64,000 nt of DNA. Origin: Elioraea rosea. Its GTDB lineage: Bacteria; Pseudomonadota; Alphaproteobacteria; Acetobacterales; Acetobacteraceae. Made by a program: the position numbers and the translations under genes. The notes under the pieces were generated by a model. That model was not told the origin of the DNA. It worked only from the letters and a program-made list of their open reading frames with translations, and did not search any database. The stretch covers positions 24,020 to 88,019 of the forward strand of contig NZ_VFAC01000016.1 in assembly GCF_007644105.1 (NCBI RefSeq). Reading direction: 5' to 3'. Below, piece by piece: positions 20,819-29,395 of this stretch (its first letter is position 1; each line of letters starts with the position of its first letter).

Positions 20819-22864
20819 TCAGGCGGCTCGCGAGGCGCTCGCGCCGTCGCGCGGCGGCTCGGCGACGTGCGGCGAGGGGCGGCCGAGCAGGAAGCCCTGT
20901 GCCTCGTCGCAGCCTTCCTGCACGAGGATGGCAAGCTGGGCCGGACGCTCCACCCCTTCGGCGAGCACGGCGATGTCGAGGCTCTTGCCGAGCGCGACGA
21001 CCGAGCGCACCACCGCCTTCGCCTCGGCGGAGCTCTCGATCTCCGAGACGAAGAAGCGGTCGAGCTTGATCTTGTCGAAGGGGAAGCTCCTGAGCGTCTT
21101 CAGCGAGGAGTAGCCGGTGCCGAAATCGTCGAGCGCGACGCCGACGCCGAGCGCCTTGATGGCGCGGAGGATGGCGAGCGCGCGCTCCTGGTCCTCGACG
21201 ATGGCGGTTTCCGTCAGCTCGATCTCGAGCCGCTCGGGCGCGAGGCCGCTCTCGGCGAGCGCATTGCGGATCATCGCCGGAAGGTTCGGGTCGGCGAGCT
21301 GCAGCGGCGAGATGTTCACCGCCACGCGCCAGGGGTGGTTCCACGCCGCCGCCTCGGAGCAGGCGCGCCGAAGCACCCACGCGCCGAGCTGCGGGATCAG
21401 CCCCGTCTCCTCCGCGATCGGGATGAACACGGCCGGAGAAACGGGGCCGATCTCGGGGTGTGTCCAGCGCAGCAGCGCCTCGTAGCCGGTGATCTCGCCG
21501 TCACGCACCGAGGCCTGCATCTGGTAGTGGAGCGTGAGCGCATTCTGTCCGAGCGCCTCGCGCAGGGCGGAGGCGAGCGCGCGGCGCTCGCGCGCGGCCG
21601 CATCCATAGAGGCATCGAAGAAGCAGTGCGTCACGAGCGGCTGCGCCTTCGCCCGGTAGAGCGCGAGGTCGGAGTTGCTCGCGAGCTGGTCGACGGTCGT
21701 CCCGTCCTCGGGGAAGCAGGCGATGCCGAAGCGCGCGCCGAGGCCGAGGGCGATCTCCTGCCAGGGCACCGGCTCGCGGGCGGCATCCTCGAGCCGCGTT
21801 ATCGCGCGGTCGAGCTCGCCGCGCGTGGAGAAGGGCAGCACCGCGCAGAACTCGTCTCCGCCGATACGCGCGAGCGTCGCGTGCTCGCCGGCCGCGACGG
21901 CGAAGCGGCGCGCGAGCACGCGCATCGCCTCGTCTCCCGCGGCGTGGCCGTGCGTGTCGTTGACGTCCTTGAAGCGGTCGAGGTCGATCGCGATGACGGC
22001 AAGCCGCGTGCCGTGGCGCCTGGCCGCGTCGATCGCCGCATGCATTGCTTCACCCGCGGCGGCGCGGTTCGGCAGGCCGGTGAGCAGGTCGGTCAAAGCC
22101 ATCTGGGTCAGCCGCTCGACCGATTCCTGCCGCGCCCGGTCGTCGATTAGGTGGGCGAAGAGGCCGGAGGCGAGGACGAGCAGCCCGGCGATCGCGATCG
22201 CGATGGCCATCGCCACGAAGGTGTCGTGCCCCATCCTGCCTTCGGAGAGCGGCAGCGGCGTGATCGTCAGCGCGGCCATGCCGGTGAAGTGGAGCGACAG
22301 CACGGCGAGCACGAACACCGCCACGGCACGGAGGCTCGGCTTGCCGTCCCCCCGCTGCGCGGCGAGCGCGAAGGCGACGGCGCCAAGCAGCATGGCGGAG
22401 AGGGTGGCAAGCACGATGCCGGGCGTCCACCACGTCGCGATGCCTTCGGCCCGGTAGGCGACCATGCCGGTGAAGTGCATCGCCGCGATCGCGCCCCCGA
22501 CGATGCCGCCACCGACGGCCGGAAGGATGATCGGCCCGTCCGCGCCGCGCGCGCCGGCAACCGCGAGGCCGGGAAGGGCGCCGAGGATCGGCACGAGAAG
22601 CGACACGATGGTCAGCACGGGATCGAAGCTCACCCCCACGCCGGGCTCATAGGCGAGGATCGCGATGAAATGCGTGCACCAGACGGTTGCCCCGAGCGTG
22701 ACGGCGCCGAGGAGCTGCCACCCGAAGCGGCTCACCCCCGCCGAGATGAGGCCGCGCGCATGCAGCTGGATGGTCGAGAAGGCGCCGAGCACGCACATCA
22801 GCCCGGCGAGCAGCACCAGCCCCGGGTTGTGCGAGGCGGCCAGACACGTCACGGCGTCGATCAT
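20819..22864 (-). CDS. MHYT-GGDEF-EAL membrane cyclic-di-GMP enzyme
   Basis: 681 residues in three parts. An N-terminal seven-helix MHYT sensor (about 1-250) has the repeated histidine motifs WCTHFIAILAY, AMHFTGMVAY and SLHFTGMAAL, thought to bind copper and sense a gas or redox cue. A GGDEF domain (about 265-425) carries intact RIGGDEF, and an EAL domain (about 440-670) carries intact YEALLRW and DDFGTGYSSLKTL. Both catalytic signatures are complete, so it could make and break cyclic di-GMP. The ATG at MIDAVTCLAASHNP is the normal MHYT start; the longer upstream frame is Arg/Ser-rich noise. Its targets are not visible nearby. Confidence 0.93.
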   Translation of the reverse strand: MIDAVTCLAASHNPGLVLLAGLMCVLGAFSTIQLHARGLISAGVSRFGWQLLGAVTLGATVWCTHFIAILAYEPGVGVSFDPVLTIVSLLVPILGALPGLAVAGARGADGPIILPAVGGGIVGGAIAAMHFTGMVAYRAEGIATWWTPGIVLATLSAMLLGAVAFALAAQRGDGKPSLRAVAVFVLAVLSLHFTGMAALTITPLPLSEGRMGHDTFVAMAIAIAIAGLLVLASGLFAHLIDDRARQESVERLTQMALTDLLTGLPNRAAAGEAMHAAIDAARRHGTRLAVIAIDLDRFKDVNDTHGHAAGDEAMRVLARRFAVAAGEHATLARIGGDEFCAVLPFSTRGELDRAITRLEDAAREPVPWQEIALGLGARFGIACFPEDGTTVDQLASNSDLALYRAKAQPLVTHCFFDASMDAAARERRALASALREALGQNALTLHYQMQASVRDGEITGYEALLRWTHPEIGPVSPAVFIPIAEETGLIPQLGAWVLRRACSEAAAWNHPWRVAVNISPLQLADPNLPAMIRNALAESGLAPERLEIELTETAIVEDQERALAILRAIKALGVGVALDDFGTGYSSLKTLRSFPFDKIKLDRFFVSEIESSAEAKAVVRSVVALGKSLDIAVLAEGVERPAQLAILVQEGCDEAQGFLLGRPSPHVAEPPRDGASASRAA

Positions 22865-22937
22865 CAGGAACCATCCCGGCCCATGGGGCAAGGAGCGAGG
22901 ATGGGGCCCGGCGGTTAATGCGGTCTGAAGCCTGCGG

Positions 22938-23441
22938 TCAGGGCCTGGCGAGATGCGCGAAGTCGGCGGCGAGCCGGTCGTAGATCGCCCGCTTGAAGCC
23001 CACGGCGAGACCCGGAAGCTCGGCGAGCCTCGTCCAGCGCCAAGCATCGAACTCGGGGTGCGGGTCGGCGTCGAGGCGGATGTCGCGGTCCTCGCCTGTG
23101 AAGCGGAGCGCGAACCATTTCTGCGTCTGCCCCCGGTACCGGCCGCCCAGGGCCCTGCCGAGAAGCTCGGGCGGAAGGTCGTAGGACAGCCACTCGGGGT
23201 GCTCCTCGATCACCTCGGCCCTGTCGGTGCCGATCTCCTCGGCGAGCTCGCGCAGCACGGCGCGTGCGGGGTCCTCCTCCTCGTCGATGCCGCCCTGGGG
23301 AAGCTGCCAGCCGCCGGGCGCACCCTCCGCGTTCGGCAGGTCTGCCCGGCGGCAGACGAGAACAAGGCCGGCGGGGCTGAACAGCACCGCGCCGACGTTG
23401 CGCCGGTAGGGCAGGAGATGCGGCTCCAGGCGCGTGCTCAC
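22938..23441 (-). CDS. rppH: RNA pyrophosphohydrolase RppH (Nudix)
   Basis: A 167-residue Nudix hydrolase that removes pyrophosphate from the 5' triphosphate of RNA and so starts mRNA decay (also reported as a dinucleoside polyphosphate hydrolase). The N-terminus YRRNVGAVLFSPAG, WQLPQGGIDEEEDP and the complete Nudix box GGIDEEE then RELAEEIG are diagnostic, as is QTQKWFALRF. The GTG start overlaps the stop of the deacetylase gene (GTGA). It closes the gpmI-ctpA-YibQ-rppH series. Confidence 0.93.
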   Translation of the reverse strand: MSTRLEPHLLPYRRNVGAVLFSPAGLVLVCRRADLPNAEGAPGGWQLPQGGIDEEEDPARAVLRELAEEIGTDRAEVIEEHPEWLSYDLPPELLGRALGGRYRGQTQKWFALRFTGEDRDIRLDADPHPEFDAWRWTRLAELPGLAVGFKRAIYDRLAADFAHLARP

Positions 23442-24511
23442 CGCTGCGCCTGCCTCCCGCCCTCGCCCGCGAGCGCAGAGACGGGGGCTAGAACGAAGCC
23501 CCTCGCCTCCACCCCCGATGCCCATGCGCTGATGCGGTCAAGCGCGAGCGGGCTGGAGCCGGAGAGGCCGAGGGCGGCGCCGCGCTCGCGCGCGAGCTTT
23601 TCGAGATCGGCCAGCCGCTGTTCGATCTCTGCCCGCACGGGCCGTTCGTCGACGAGGACGTCCACCGCCCGCCCCGGAATCCCCTGCGGCGGCGCCTCGC
23701 CGGGCCGCGCCTCGACGAAGAGCAGCCCGCGTGTGGCGAGCACCTCGAGCATCGGGCGCATCGCCTCTGGGCTCGCGGAGAAACGCTCGCCGCGCAGCGT
23801 CGGCCCGAGCACGTTGGTCGCCCCGACATAGCCGGGGAAGCGCGACAGCACCCAGAGAAGGCGCTGGTTGTTCTCGCCCCAGGGCAGGCCGGTGAGAAGC
23901 GCGTAGGGCCCGGGGTCGTTCAGCGGGAAGCCGACGGGCTCCATCGGGATGCCGACGAGAACCTCATGCCCGTCCGCCCGCGCCTGGGCCGCGAACTCGG
24001 CAAGGCGAAGCCCATAGGGCGAGAAGGCGAGCGTCACCGCACCGGGCAGCCGCTCGATCGCCTGCTCGGTGGCGGACTGGCTGATGCCGAGGCCTGCGAC
24101 GAGAAGCCCGATCCTCGGCCGCCGGTCGGCCTGGTCGAAGGGCCGTGCATAGGTGCGCCAGGCGGCGCGGCCGTCATCGGCGACGCGGGGAAGCGAACCC
24201 TCGCGCAGGCGTTCGATCAGCGCCGGGTCGGGCTCGGCGACGGCGAGCGGCGTCTCGGGCGTCGGCTGGGCGGGGCCGGGCGGGGCTTCGCGCGAGACGA
24301 CGGAGGGCATCGGCGGCAGGCGCGGCGGTTCGGGCGAGGCGACGGGCGGGGGAGGGGCGGGCTCGGGCTCAGGCGCCGCCGCGACCCGTTCGCCCGGAGG
24401 GCCAAGAAGTTGCAGCCAGGCCGCACCGGCGCTGCCGAGCAGAAGCAGCACCGCCCAGAAGACGGCGAGCGCCTTCATCCCAGCCGAGACGCGCGGCGGC
24501 GGACGGTACAT
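23438..24511 (-). CDS. divergent polysaccharide deacetylase (YibQ-like)
   Basis: 357 residues with an N-terminal membrane anchor (about 12-34), a long Pro/Glu-rich linker (about 44-95) and a deacetylase-fold domain. The domain begins RPRIGLLVAGLGIS and includes VTLAFSPYG and LVGIPMEPVGFPLNDPGP. This is the divergent deacetylase family usually found beside ctpA in proteobacteria; it is proposed to act on cell-wall or envelope glycan, with no proven substrate. Length includes a longer linker than most. It overlaps rppH by 4 bases and follows ctpA by 26. Confidence 0.85.
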   Translation of the reverse strand: MYRPPPRVSAGMKALAVFWAVLLLLGSAGAAWLQLLGPPGERVAAAPEPEPAPPPPVASPEPPRLPPMPSVVSREAPPGPAQPTPETPLAVAEPDPALIERLREGSLPRVADDGRAAWRTYARPFDQADRRPRIGLLVAGLGISQSATEQAIERLPGAVTLAFSPYGLRLAEFAAQARADGHEVLVGIPMEPVGFPLNDPGPYALLTGLPWGENNQRLLWVLSRFPGYVGATNVLGPTLRGERFSASPEAMRPMLEVLATRGLLFVEARPGEAPPQGIPGRAVDVLVDERPVRAEIEQRLADLEKLARERGAALGLSGSSPLALDRISAWASGVEARGFVLAPVSALAGEGGRQAQR

Positions 24512-24537
24512 TCCCTCAGTCCCGGCGCAGCGCGCCG

Positions 24538-25950
24538 TCAGTTCGAGGCGCGCCGCATCGTCGCGAGGCCACGCACGAGCTCGAGGCCCTTGCGCATCTG
24601 GTAGTCCTTCGCCACGTCGCCGAACACCACGGCGGGGCCCTGTGCGTCCGCCGCGGGTGCGTCGGGGGGCGCGATGCCTTCGGCGAAGCCGGGCGGAAGT
24701 TGTGGCGGCGGGGCGGAGGGCACGGCCGCGCGGGCGGCCGAGCCGTTGCCGCCATCGTTGCGCAGCGCACGGTTGAGCTGCGCCTCGCGGTCGCGCGCCT
24801 CGGCCCGCGCTTCACCCTTCAGGGCCTCGACCACCACGTCGGGCTCGATGCCGGTGGCCTGGATCGAGCGGCCGGACGGCGTGTAGTAGCGCGCCGTCGT
24901 CAGCCGGATGGCGCCGTTGCCGGGAAGCGGCATGACGGTCTGCACGGAGCCCTTGCCGAAGCTGCGCGTGCCGATGACCACGCCGCGGCGATGGTCCTGG
25001 ATCGCGCCGGCGACGATCTCGGACGCGGAGGCCGAGCCGCCATTGATCAGCACCACGACCGGGAGGCCGCCTGCGATGTCGCCCGCCTTGGCGTTGTAGC
25101 GCTGGGCGTCCTCGGTGCGCCGTGCGCGGGTGGAGACGATCTCCCCCTGGTCGAGGAAATCGTCCGACACCGCGACGGCCTGGTCGAGCAGCCCGCCCGG
25201 ATTGTTGCGCAGGTCGAGCAGCACGCCCTTGAGGTTGCCGCCCGCCTGCTGCCGAAGCTGCTGCATCGCCCGGCGGAGCCCGGCATCGGTCTGCTCGTTG
25301 AAGCTGGTGATGCGGATATAGGCGACGTCGCCCTCCAGGCGCGAGCGCACCGACTGGATGCGGATGACGTCGCGGGTGATGGCGAGCTCGAGCGGGCGCG
25401 GCGCGCCCTCGCGGCGGATGCCGAGCTTGATCTCGGTGCGCGGCGGCCCGCGCATCTTCTCCACCGCCTCGTTCAGCGTCAGGCCCTGGGTGGACTGGCC
25501 GTCGATGTGCGTGATCAGGTCGCCTGCGCGGACGCCGGCGCGGGCCGCGGGCGTGTCGTCGATCGGCGAGATGACCTTGATGTAGCCGCCTTCCTGCGTG
25601 ACCTCGATGCCGAGGCCCCCGAACTCGCCACGCGTCTGCACCTGCATGTCGCGGAAGGTGCGCGGGTTCATGTAGCCAGAATGCGGGTCGAGGCTCGTGA
25701 GCATGCCGTTGATCGCGGCCTCGATCACGTCGCGGTCGACCACCGGCTCGACATACTCGGCGCGGATCCGCTCGAACACGTCGCCGAACAGGGACAGGAG
25801 CCGGTAGGTCTCCGCCCGGCTTCCCTCCTGCGCGAAGGCTGCGAGGCCGAGATGACGATCGAGCACCCGCTCGAGCGGCCCTGTCGCCACCGCGCCGACG
25901 GCGAAGGCGAGGCCTGCACCGAGAAGAGCCGATCGAAGCGAGACCTTCAT
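24538..25950 (-). CDS. ctpA: S41 family C-terminal processing protease
   Basis: 470 residues: an N-terminal signal or anchor (about 1-38), a PDZ domain (GGLGIEVTQEGGYIKV and AGVRAGDLITHIDG), and the S41 catalytic domain. The latter holds nucleophile Ser in NGGSASASEIVAGA (about residue 310) and the general-base lysine in SFGKGSVQTVMP (about 333). A Gln/Ala/Pro-rich linker precedes the C-terminus. It acts in the periplasm on C-terminal tails, often of wall hydrolases. The ATG at MKVSLRSALLGAGLAF gives a good signal sequence; the longer frame does not. In many relatives an envC-like M23 gene lies between gpmI and ctpA; here it is missing. Confidence 0.93.
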   Translation of the reverse strand: MKVSLRSALLGAGLAFAVGAVATGPLERVLDRHLGLAAFAQEGSRAETYRLLSLFGDVFERIRAEYVEPVVDRDVIEAAINGMLTSLDPHSGYMNPRTFRDMQVQTRGEFGGLGIEVTQEGGYIKVISPIDDTPAARAGVRAGDLITHIDGQSTQGLTLNEAVEKMRGPPRTEIKLGIRREGAPRPLELAITRDVIRIQSVRSRLEGDVAYIRITSFNEQTDAGLRRAMQQLRQQAGGNLKGVLLDLRNNPGGLLDQAVAVSDDFLDQGEIVSTRARRTEDAQRYNAKAGDIAGGLPVVVLINGGSASASEIVAGAIQDHRRGVVIGTRSFGKGSVQTVMPLPGNGAIRLTTARYYTPSGRSIQATGIEPDVVVEALKGEARAEARDREAQLNRALRNDGGNGSAARAAVPSAPPPQLPPGFAEGIAPPDAPAADAQGPAVVFGDVAKDYQMRKGLELVRGLATMRRASN

Positions 25951-26087
25951 GCTCTGTTCCGTTGTTGTGCGGTGTCGTCCGCCAGCCCGGCGCGGCGCGG
26001 CCCCCACGGCCATCGCACCCGCCCCGCCCAGCCCAGGCTTCCCGTGGTCAAGCGAACCGGAACCTTAGAGTGTCGCGGTACGCAGGA

Positions 26088-27671
26088 TCAAGGAGCGGAC
26101 GCGGCCGGGGCGGACACGAGCACGCCAGAACCCTCACCGATCAGCAAGGTTTCGCCCGTCATCGCCGCGGGCTTGGGCAGGCCGAGAAGCGAAAGCAGGG
26201 TCGGCGCCACGTCGGCGAGCCGCCCACCACGCAACTGCATGCGATCGGGGCCGCCGAGAAGCAGGACGGGAACCGGGTTCAGCGTGTGCGCGGTGTGCGG
26301 CCCGCCCGTCACGGGGTCGCGCATCATCTCGGCATTGCCGTGATCGGCCGTGACGAGCAGCGCGCCGCCCACCTCGCGGATGGCGGACGCGATCGCGCCC
26401 AGGCCACGGTCCACCGCCTCGACCGCCTTCGTGGCGGCGGCGAGCGAGCCGGTATGTCCCACCATGTCCGCATTGGCGAAGTTCAGCACGATCAGGTCGA
26501 ACGCCCCGAAGCGGATCGCGGCGACGGCCTTCTCCGTCAACTCCGGCGCGCTCATTTCCGGCTGGAGGTCGTAGGTCGGGACCCTGGGCGAGGGGATCAT
26601 CACCCGCTCCTCGCCCGGATAGGGCGTCTCCTGCCCCCCGTTCAGGAAGTAGGTGACGTGCGGGTACTTCTCCGTCTCGGCCATCCGAAGCTGGCGCAAC
26701 CCCGCACGCGAGACGACGGCGCCGAGGATGTCTTCCATCGACTGCGGCGGGAACAGCGTGCCCATCAGCTTGTTCAGCGCCTGGGAGTATTCCGTCATCC
26801 CCAGCGCGGCGGCGATGCGCGGCGTGCGCGGGCGGACGAAGCCCGCGAAGGCGGGGTCGAGCAGGGCGGCGAGGATCTGGCGCACCCTGTCTGCCCGGAA
26901 GTTGAAGGAGAGGATGCCGTCGCCGTCCCGCATTCCGGCATAGGCGCCGATCGCGGCCGGGGGGACGAACTCGTCCGTGATGTCCTTCGCGTGCGCGGCG
27001 ACGATTGCGGCCTCGGGGCTCGCGGCGCGGTCACCCTCGCCGAGCACCATGGCGCGCCAGGCCTTCTCCACGCGTTCCCAGCGGTGGTCACGGTCCATCG
27101 CGAAGTAGCGGCCGGAGACGGTGGCGATGCGCGCGCCCGCGGGCAGCGCGGCCTCGAAGCGGCGCAGGTACGCGGGGGCGGAGCGTGGGGCGGTGTCGCG
27201 CCCATCGGTCCAGGCATGGATGGCGACGGGAATTCCCACTTCCGTGAGAACGCGGGCGAGCGCCACCGCATGGGCCTGGTGGCTGTGCACGCCCCCCTCC
27301 GAGAGAAGCCCCATCAGGTGGCACGTGCCGCCCGACCGTTTCATCGCCGCGACGAAGGCGACGAGCGGGGGCATGGTGGCGAGCGAGCCGTCCTCGATCG
27401 CGGCATCGATGCGCGGCAGATCCTGCATTACGACGCGGCCGGCGCCGAGGTTCAGGTGCCCGACCTCGGAATTGCCCATCTGCCCCTCTGGCAGGCCGAC
27501 GTCACGCCCCGCGGTGTGCAGGAAGGCGTGGGGGCAGGTTGCCCAGAGGGCATCGAAGGCGGGCGTGGCCGCGGCCGCGACGGCGTTGTCTGCGGAGGCG
27601 TCGCGCCAGCCCCAGCCATCGAGCACCACGAGCATCACGGGTCTGGGGCGCGAGGGGGTGTTCGGGGCCAT
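26088..27671 (-). CDS. gpmI: 2,3-bisphosphoglycerate-independent phosphoglycerate mutase
   Basis: 527 residues, the usual length, of the alkaline-phosphatase-like mutase that interconverts 3- and 2-phosphoglycerate. The metal-binding Asp in LVVLDGWG (D18) and the catalytic phosphoserine in GQMGNSEVGHLN (S68) are present. Further metal ligands occur in FANADMVGHTG and TADHGNAE. A GGAGAA ribosome site precedes the ATG. It is the most upstream gene of the gpmI-ctpA-YibQ-rppH set, with a 137-base gap before ctpA. Confidence 0.96.
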   Translation of the reverse strand: MAPNTPSRPRPVMLVVLDGWGWRDASADNAVAAAATPAFDALWATCPHAFLHTAGRDVGLPEGQMGNSEVGHLNLGAGRVVMQDLPRIDAAIEDGSLATMPPLVAFVAAMKRSGGTCHLMGLLSEGGVHSHQAHAVALARVLTEVGIPVAIHAWTDGRDTAPRSAPAYLRRFEAALPAGARIATVSGRYFAMDRDHRWERVEKAWRAMVLGEGDRAASPEAAIVAAHAKDITDEFVPPAAIGAYAGMRDGDGILSFNFRADRVRQILAALLDPAFAGFVRPRTPRIAAALGMTEYSQALNKLMGTLFPPQSMEDILGAVVSRAGLRQLRMAETEKYPHVTYFLNGGQETPYPGEERVMIPSPRVPTYDLQPEMSAPELTEKAVAAIRFGAFDLIVLNFANADMVGHTGSLAAATKAVEAVDRGLGAIASAIREVGGALLVTADHGNAEMMRDPVTGGPHTAHTLNPVPVLLLGGPDRMQLRGGRLADVAPTLLSLLGLPKPAAMTGETLLIGEGSGVLVSAPAASAP

Positions 27672-27729
27672 GGGGGTTCTCCTCGCCGGAGGCTTTAGCG
27701 TGGTGGGGGGTGGGGTGGGAAGCGGCTGC

Positions 27730-28161
27730 TCAACAGCCGATCACGTGCAGGAAGCCCGCCGCAGCAAGCTCATGCATGACGGGGTCGCGCGACAGGATCG
27801 GGATCCTGCGGATCCTTGCCGTGGCGATCAGGTAGCAGTCGCCCGGATCCCTGTGCCCGGTCTCGTGCGCGACCGCTGCCGCCTCACAGGCGATCCGGTG
27901 ATGAACGGCGATAATCCTCGCCCCCGTCGCCTTCATGGCCGCCCGGAACCATGCCTCTGGCGTTCCCTCGCCCAGCTGGGGTGGATTGCGGTGCGTGGGC
28001 TTCCTGGAAGCGATCGTCAATTCCCATGCCGTGATCGGCGAGACGAACAGCCTGCCGGCTTCCTGGCTCTCGCCGATCGCGACGAGCGCTCCCTCGGAGA
28101 GCGTGCCTTCACCGCTGACAAGCCAATACAGAGCGTGGGAATCGAGAAGTAGCCCCGGCAC
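27730..28161 (-). CDS. PIN-domain ribonuclease toxin (VapC-like)
   Basis: A 143-residue PIN domain with the acidic metal cluster in place: D7 (LLLDSHALYW), E47 (PITAWELTI), D105 and D108 (HRDPGDCYLIATA). Such toxins cleave RNA, often tRNA or rRNA. The start is GTG, 9 bases after the stop of a small basic protein gene that is probably its antitoxin. Length and motif order fit the VapC group with DxHxLYW starts. The target is unknown. Confidence 0.82.
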   Translation of the reverse strand: MPGLLLDSHALYWLVSGEGTLSEGALVAIGESQEAGRLFVSPITAWELTIASRKPTHRNPPQLGEGTPEAWFRAAMKATGARIIAVHHRIACEAAAVAHETGHRDPGDCYLIATARIRRIPILSRDPVMHELAAAGFLHVIGC

Positions 28162-28170
28162 TGACCGGCG

Positions 28171-28374
28171 TCAGGCCCGCTTCGGCGTGCCGCGACCGAC
28201 CGTGCTCCTCGGTGCAGGGTCCTTGAACGCCTGCTTTGCGATGGGCTTGGTCAGATCAACGCCGGAGCGCACCTTGAAGCCGCTGCCAGCAAGTGCGCCG
28301 ACGCCCTTCACGGTCACGAACCGACCGGTCTTGGTGTCCTTCACGACGACCGATGAGGAGGAAGCATTCTTCAT
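28171..28374 (-). CDS. probable antitoxin of the PIN toxin
   Basis: A 67-residue basic protein, MKNASSSSVVVKDTKTGRFV, ending PRSTVGRGTPKRA. It lies directly upstream of the PIN gene in the same orientation, the standard antitoxin position. It lacks an obvious AbrB or ribbon-helix-helix motif, and its middle (GALAGSGFKVRSGVDLTKP) is not one I recognise. No Shine-Dalgarno precedes the ATG; a TTATAT box ends only a few bases upstream, so the transcript may be leaderless. Antitoxin function is inferred from position. Confidence 0.6.
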   Translation of the reverse strand: MKNASSSSVVVKDTKTGRFVTVKGVGALAGSGFKVRSGVDLTKPIAKQAFKDPAPRSTVGRGTPKRA

Positions 28375-28441
28375 ACATATAAGGTAATCGCACGACCGAC
28401 GATTTGCGACGGAATCCTGCGATCGGCAGACGTCTCGGACT

Positions 28442-29326
28442 CTACCCGCCCCTGGCCAAAGTCGCCCTCAGCCCCGACACCTCCTCCCTCAGCGCGCGCA
28501 GCTCCCGCAGCACCGCCTGCGCGTCGTGGTGGCTCTCGGCCCGCGCGGCGGAGGTCTCGGCGGCAAGCTCGGCCGTCACGTTCGCCTCCTCCTCCGCATC
28601 GTAGGCCTTGCGCATCGTCTGGATGCTCTCGACGACGATGCCGATGAACAGGTTCAGCACAACAAAGGTGGTGAGCAGGATGAACGGAACGAAGAACGCC
28701 CAGGCATAGGGTGAGGCCTCCATCACCGGCCGCACGATGCCCATCGACCAGCTCTCGAGCGTCATGATCTGGAACAGCGAGTACATGCTCTCGCCGATCG
28801 TGCCGAAGAACTCGGGGTGGCTCGGCCCGAACAGCTTCGTCGCGATCACCGCGCACACATAATAGACGATGACGAGCAGGAGCCCCACGGCGCCGATGCC
28901 GGGAATGGCATGCAGCATCGCTTCGACCACGATGCGCAGGCGCGGCATCATCGAGATCAGCCTGAGCACGCGCAGCACGCGCAGAGCGCGAAGCACCGAC
29001 AGCGGCCCCGTCGCCGGCGCCCAGGCGATCCCCACCACCGCGAGGTCGAACAGCCCCCAGGGGTCGCGGAAGAAGCGGCCGCGGAGGGCGTAGATCCGCA
29101 GCGCGATCTCCGCGGTGAAGATCCAGAGGAACAGCGCATCGAGCGTGGTGAGCAGGCTCCCGAACCGCGCCATGATCGAGGCCGAGGTCTCGAGCCCGAG
29201 CGTGACGGCGTTGGCGAGGATGAGCGCGATGATCGTCCTTTGCGCCCAGGGGTGGAGAATGAACCGAGCCACCCTTGCGCGCAGGTCTTCCCCATGCGCG
29301 TCTGCCGCCGTCAGAACTTCCTGCAT
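28442..29326 (-). CDS. bacterial voltage-gated sodium channel (NaChBac type)
   Basis: 294 residues, six transmembrane helices in a single-domain channel. The voltage sensor S4 has arginines every third residue (R113, R116, R119, R122 in VLRALRVLRVLRLIS). The selectivity filter is TLESWSM at residues 189-195, identical to the sodium-selective NaChBac/NavAb filter. S6 runs about 210-236 (FILLTTFVVLNLFIGIVV) and the C-terminus (about 240-290) is Ala/Glu-rich and coiled-coil-like, as in tetrameric BacNav channels. It would admit sodium on depolarisation, linked to motility or pH response in other bacteria. It stands alone between the toxin-antitoxin pair and the tandem paralogues. Confidence 0.93.
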   Translation of the reverse strand: MQEVLTAADAHGEDLRARVARFILHPWAQRTIIALILANAVTLGLETSASIMARFGSLLTTLDALFLWIFTAEIALRIYALRGRFFRDPWGLFDLAVVGIAWAPATGPLSVLRALRVLRVLRLISMMPRLRIVVEAMLHAIPGIGAVGLLLVIVYYVCAVIATKLFGPSHPEFFGTIGESMYSLFQIMTLESWSMGIVRPVMEASPYAWAFFVPFILLTTFVVLNLFIGIVVESIQTMRKAYDAEEEANVTAELAAETSAARAESHHDAQAVLRELRALREEVSGLRATLARGG

Positions 29327-29395
29327 CCCCTGGCTCCCATCCGTGCTGCGGCGCGGCAGATGGGGGCGCGGGAGGGCGAAAGGAAGGCGGCGACG

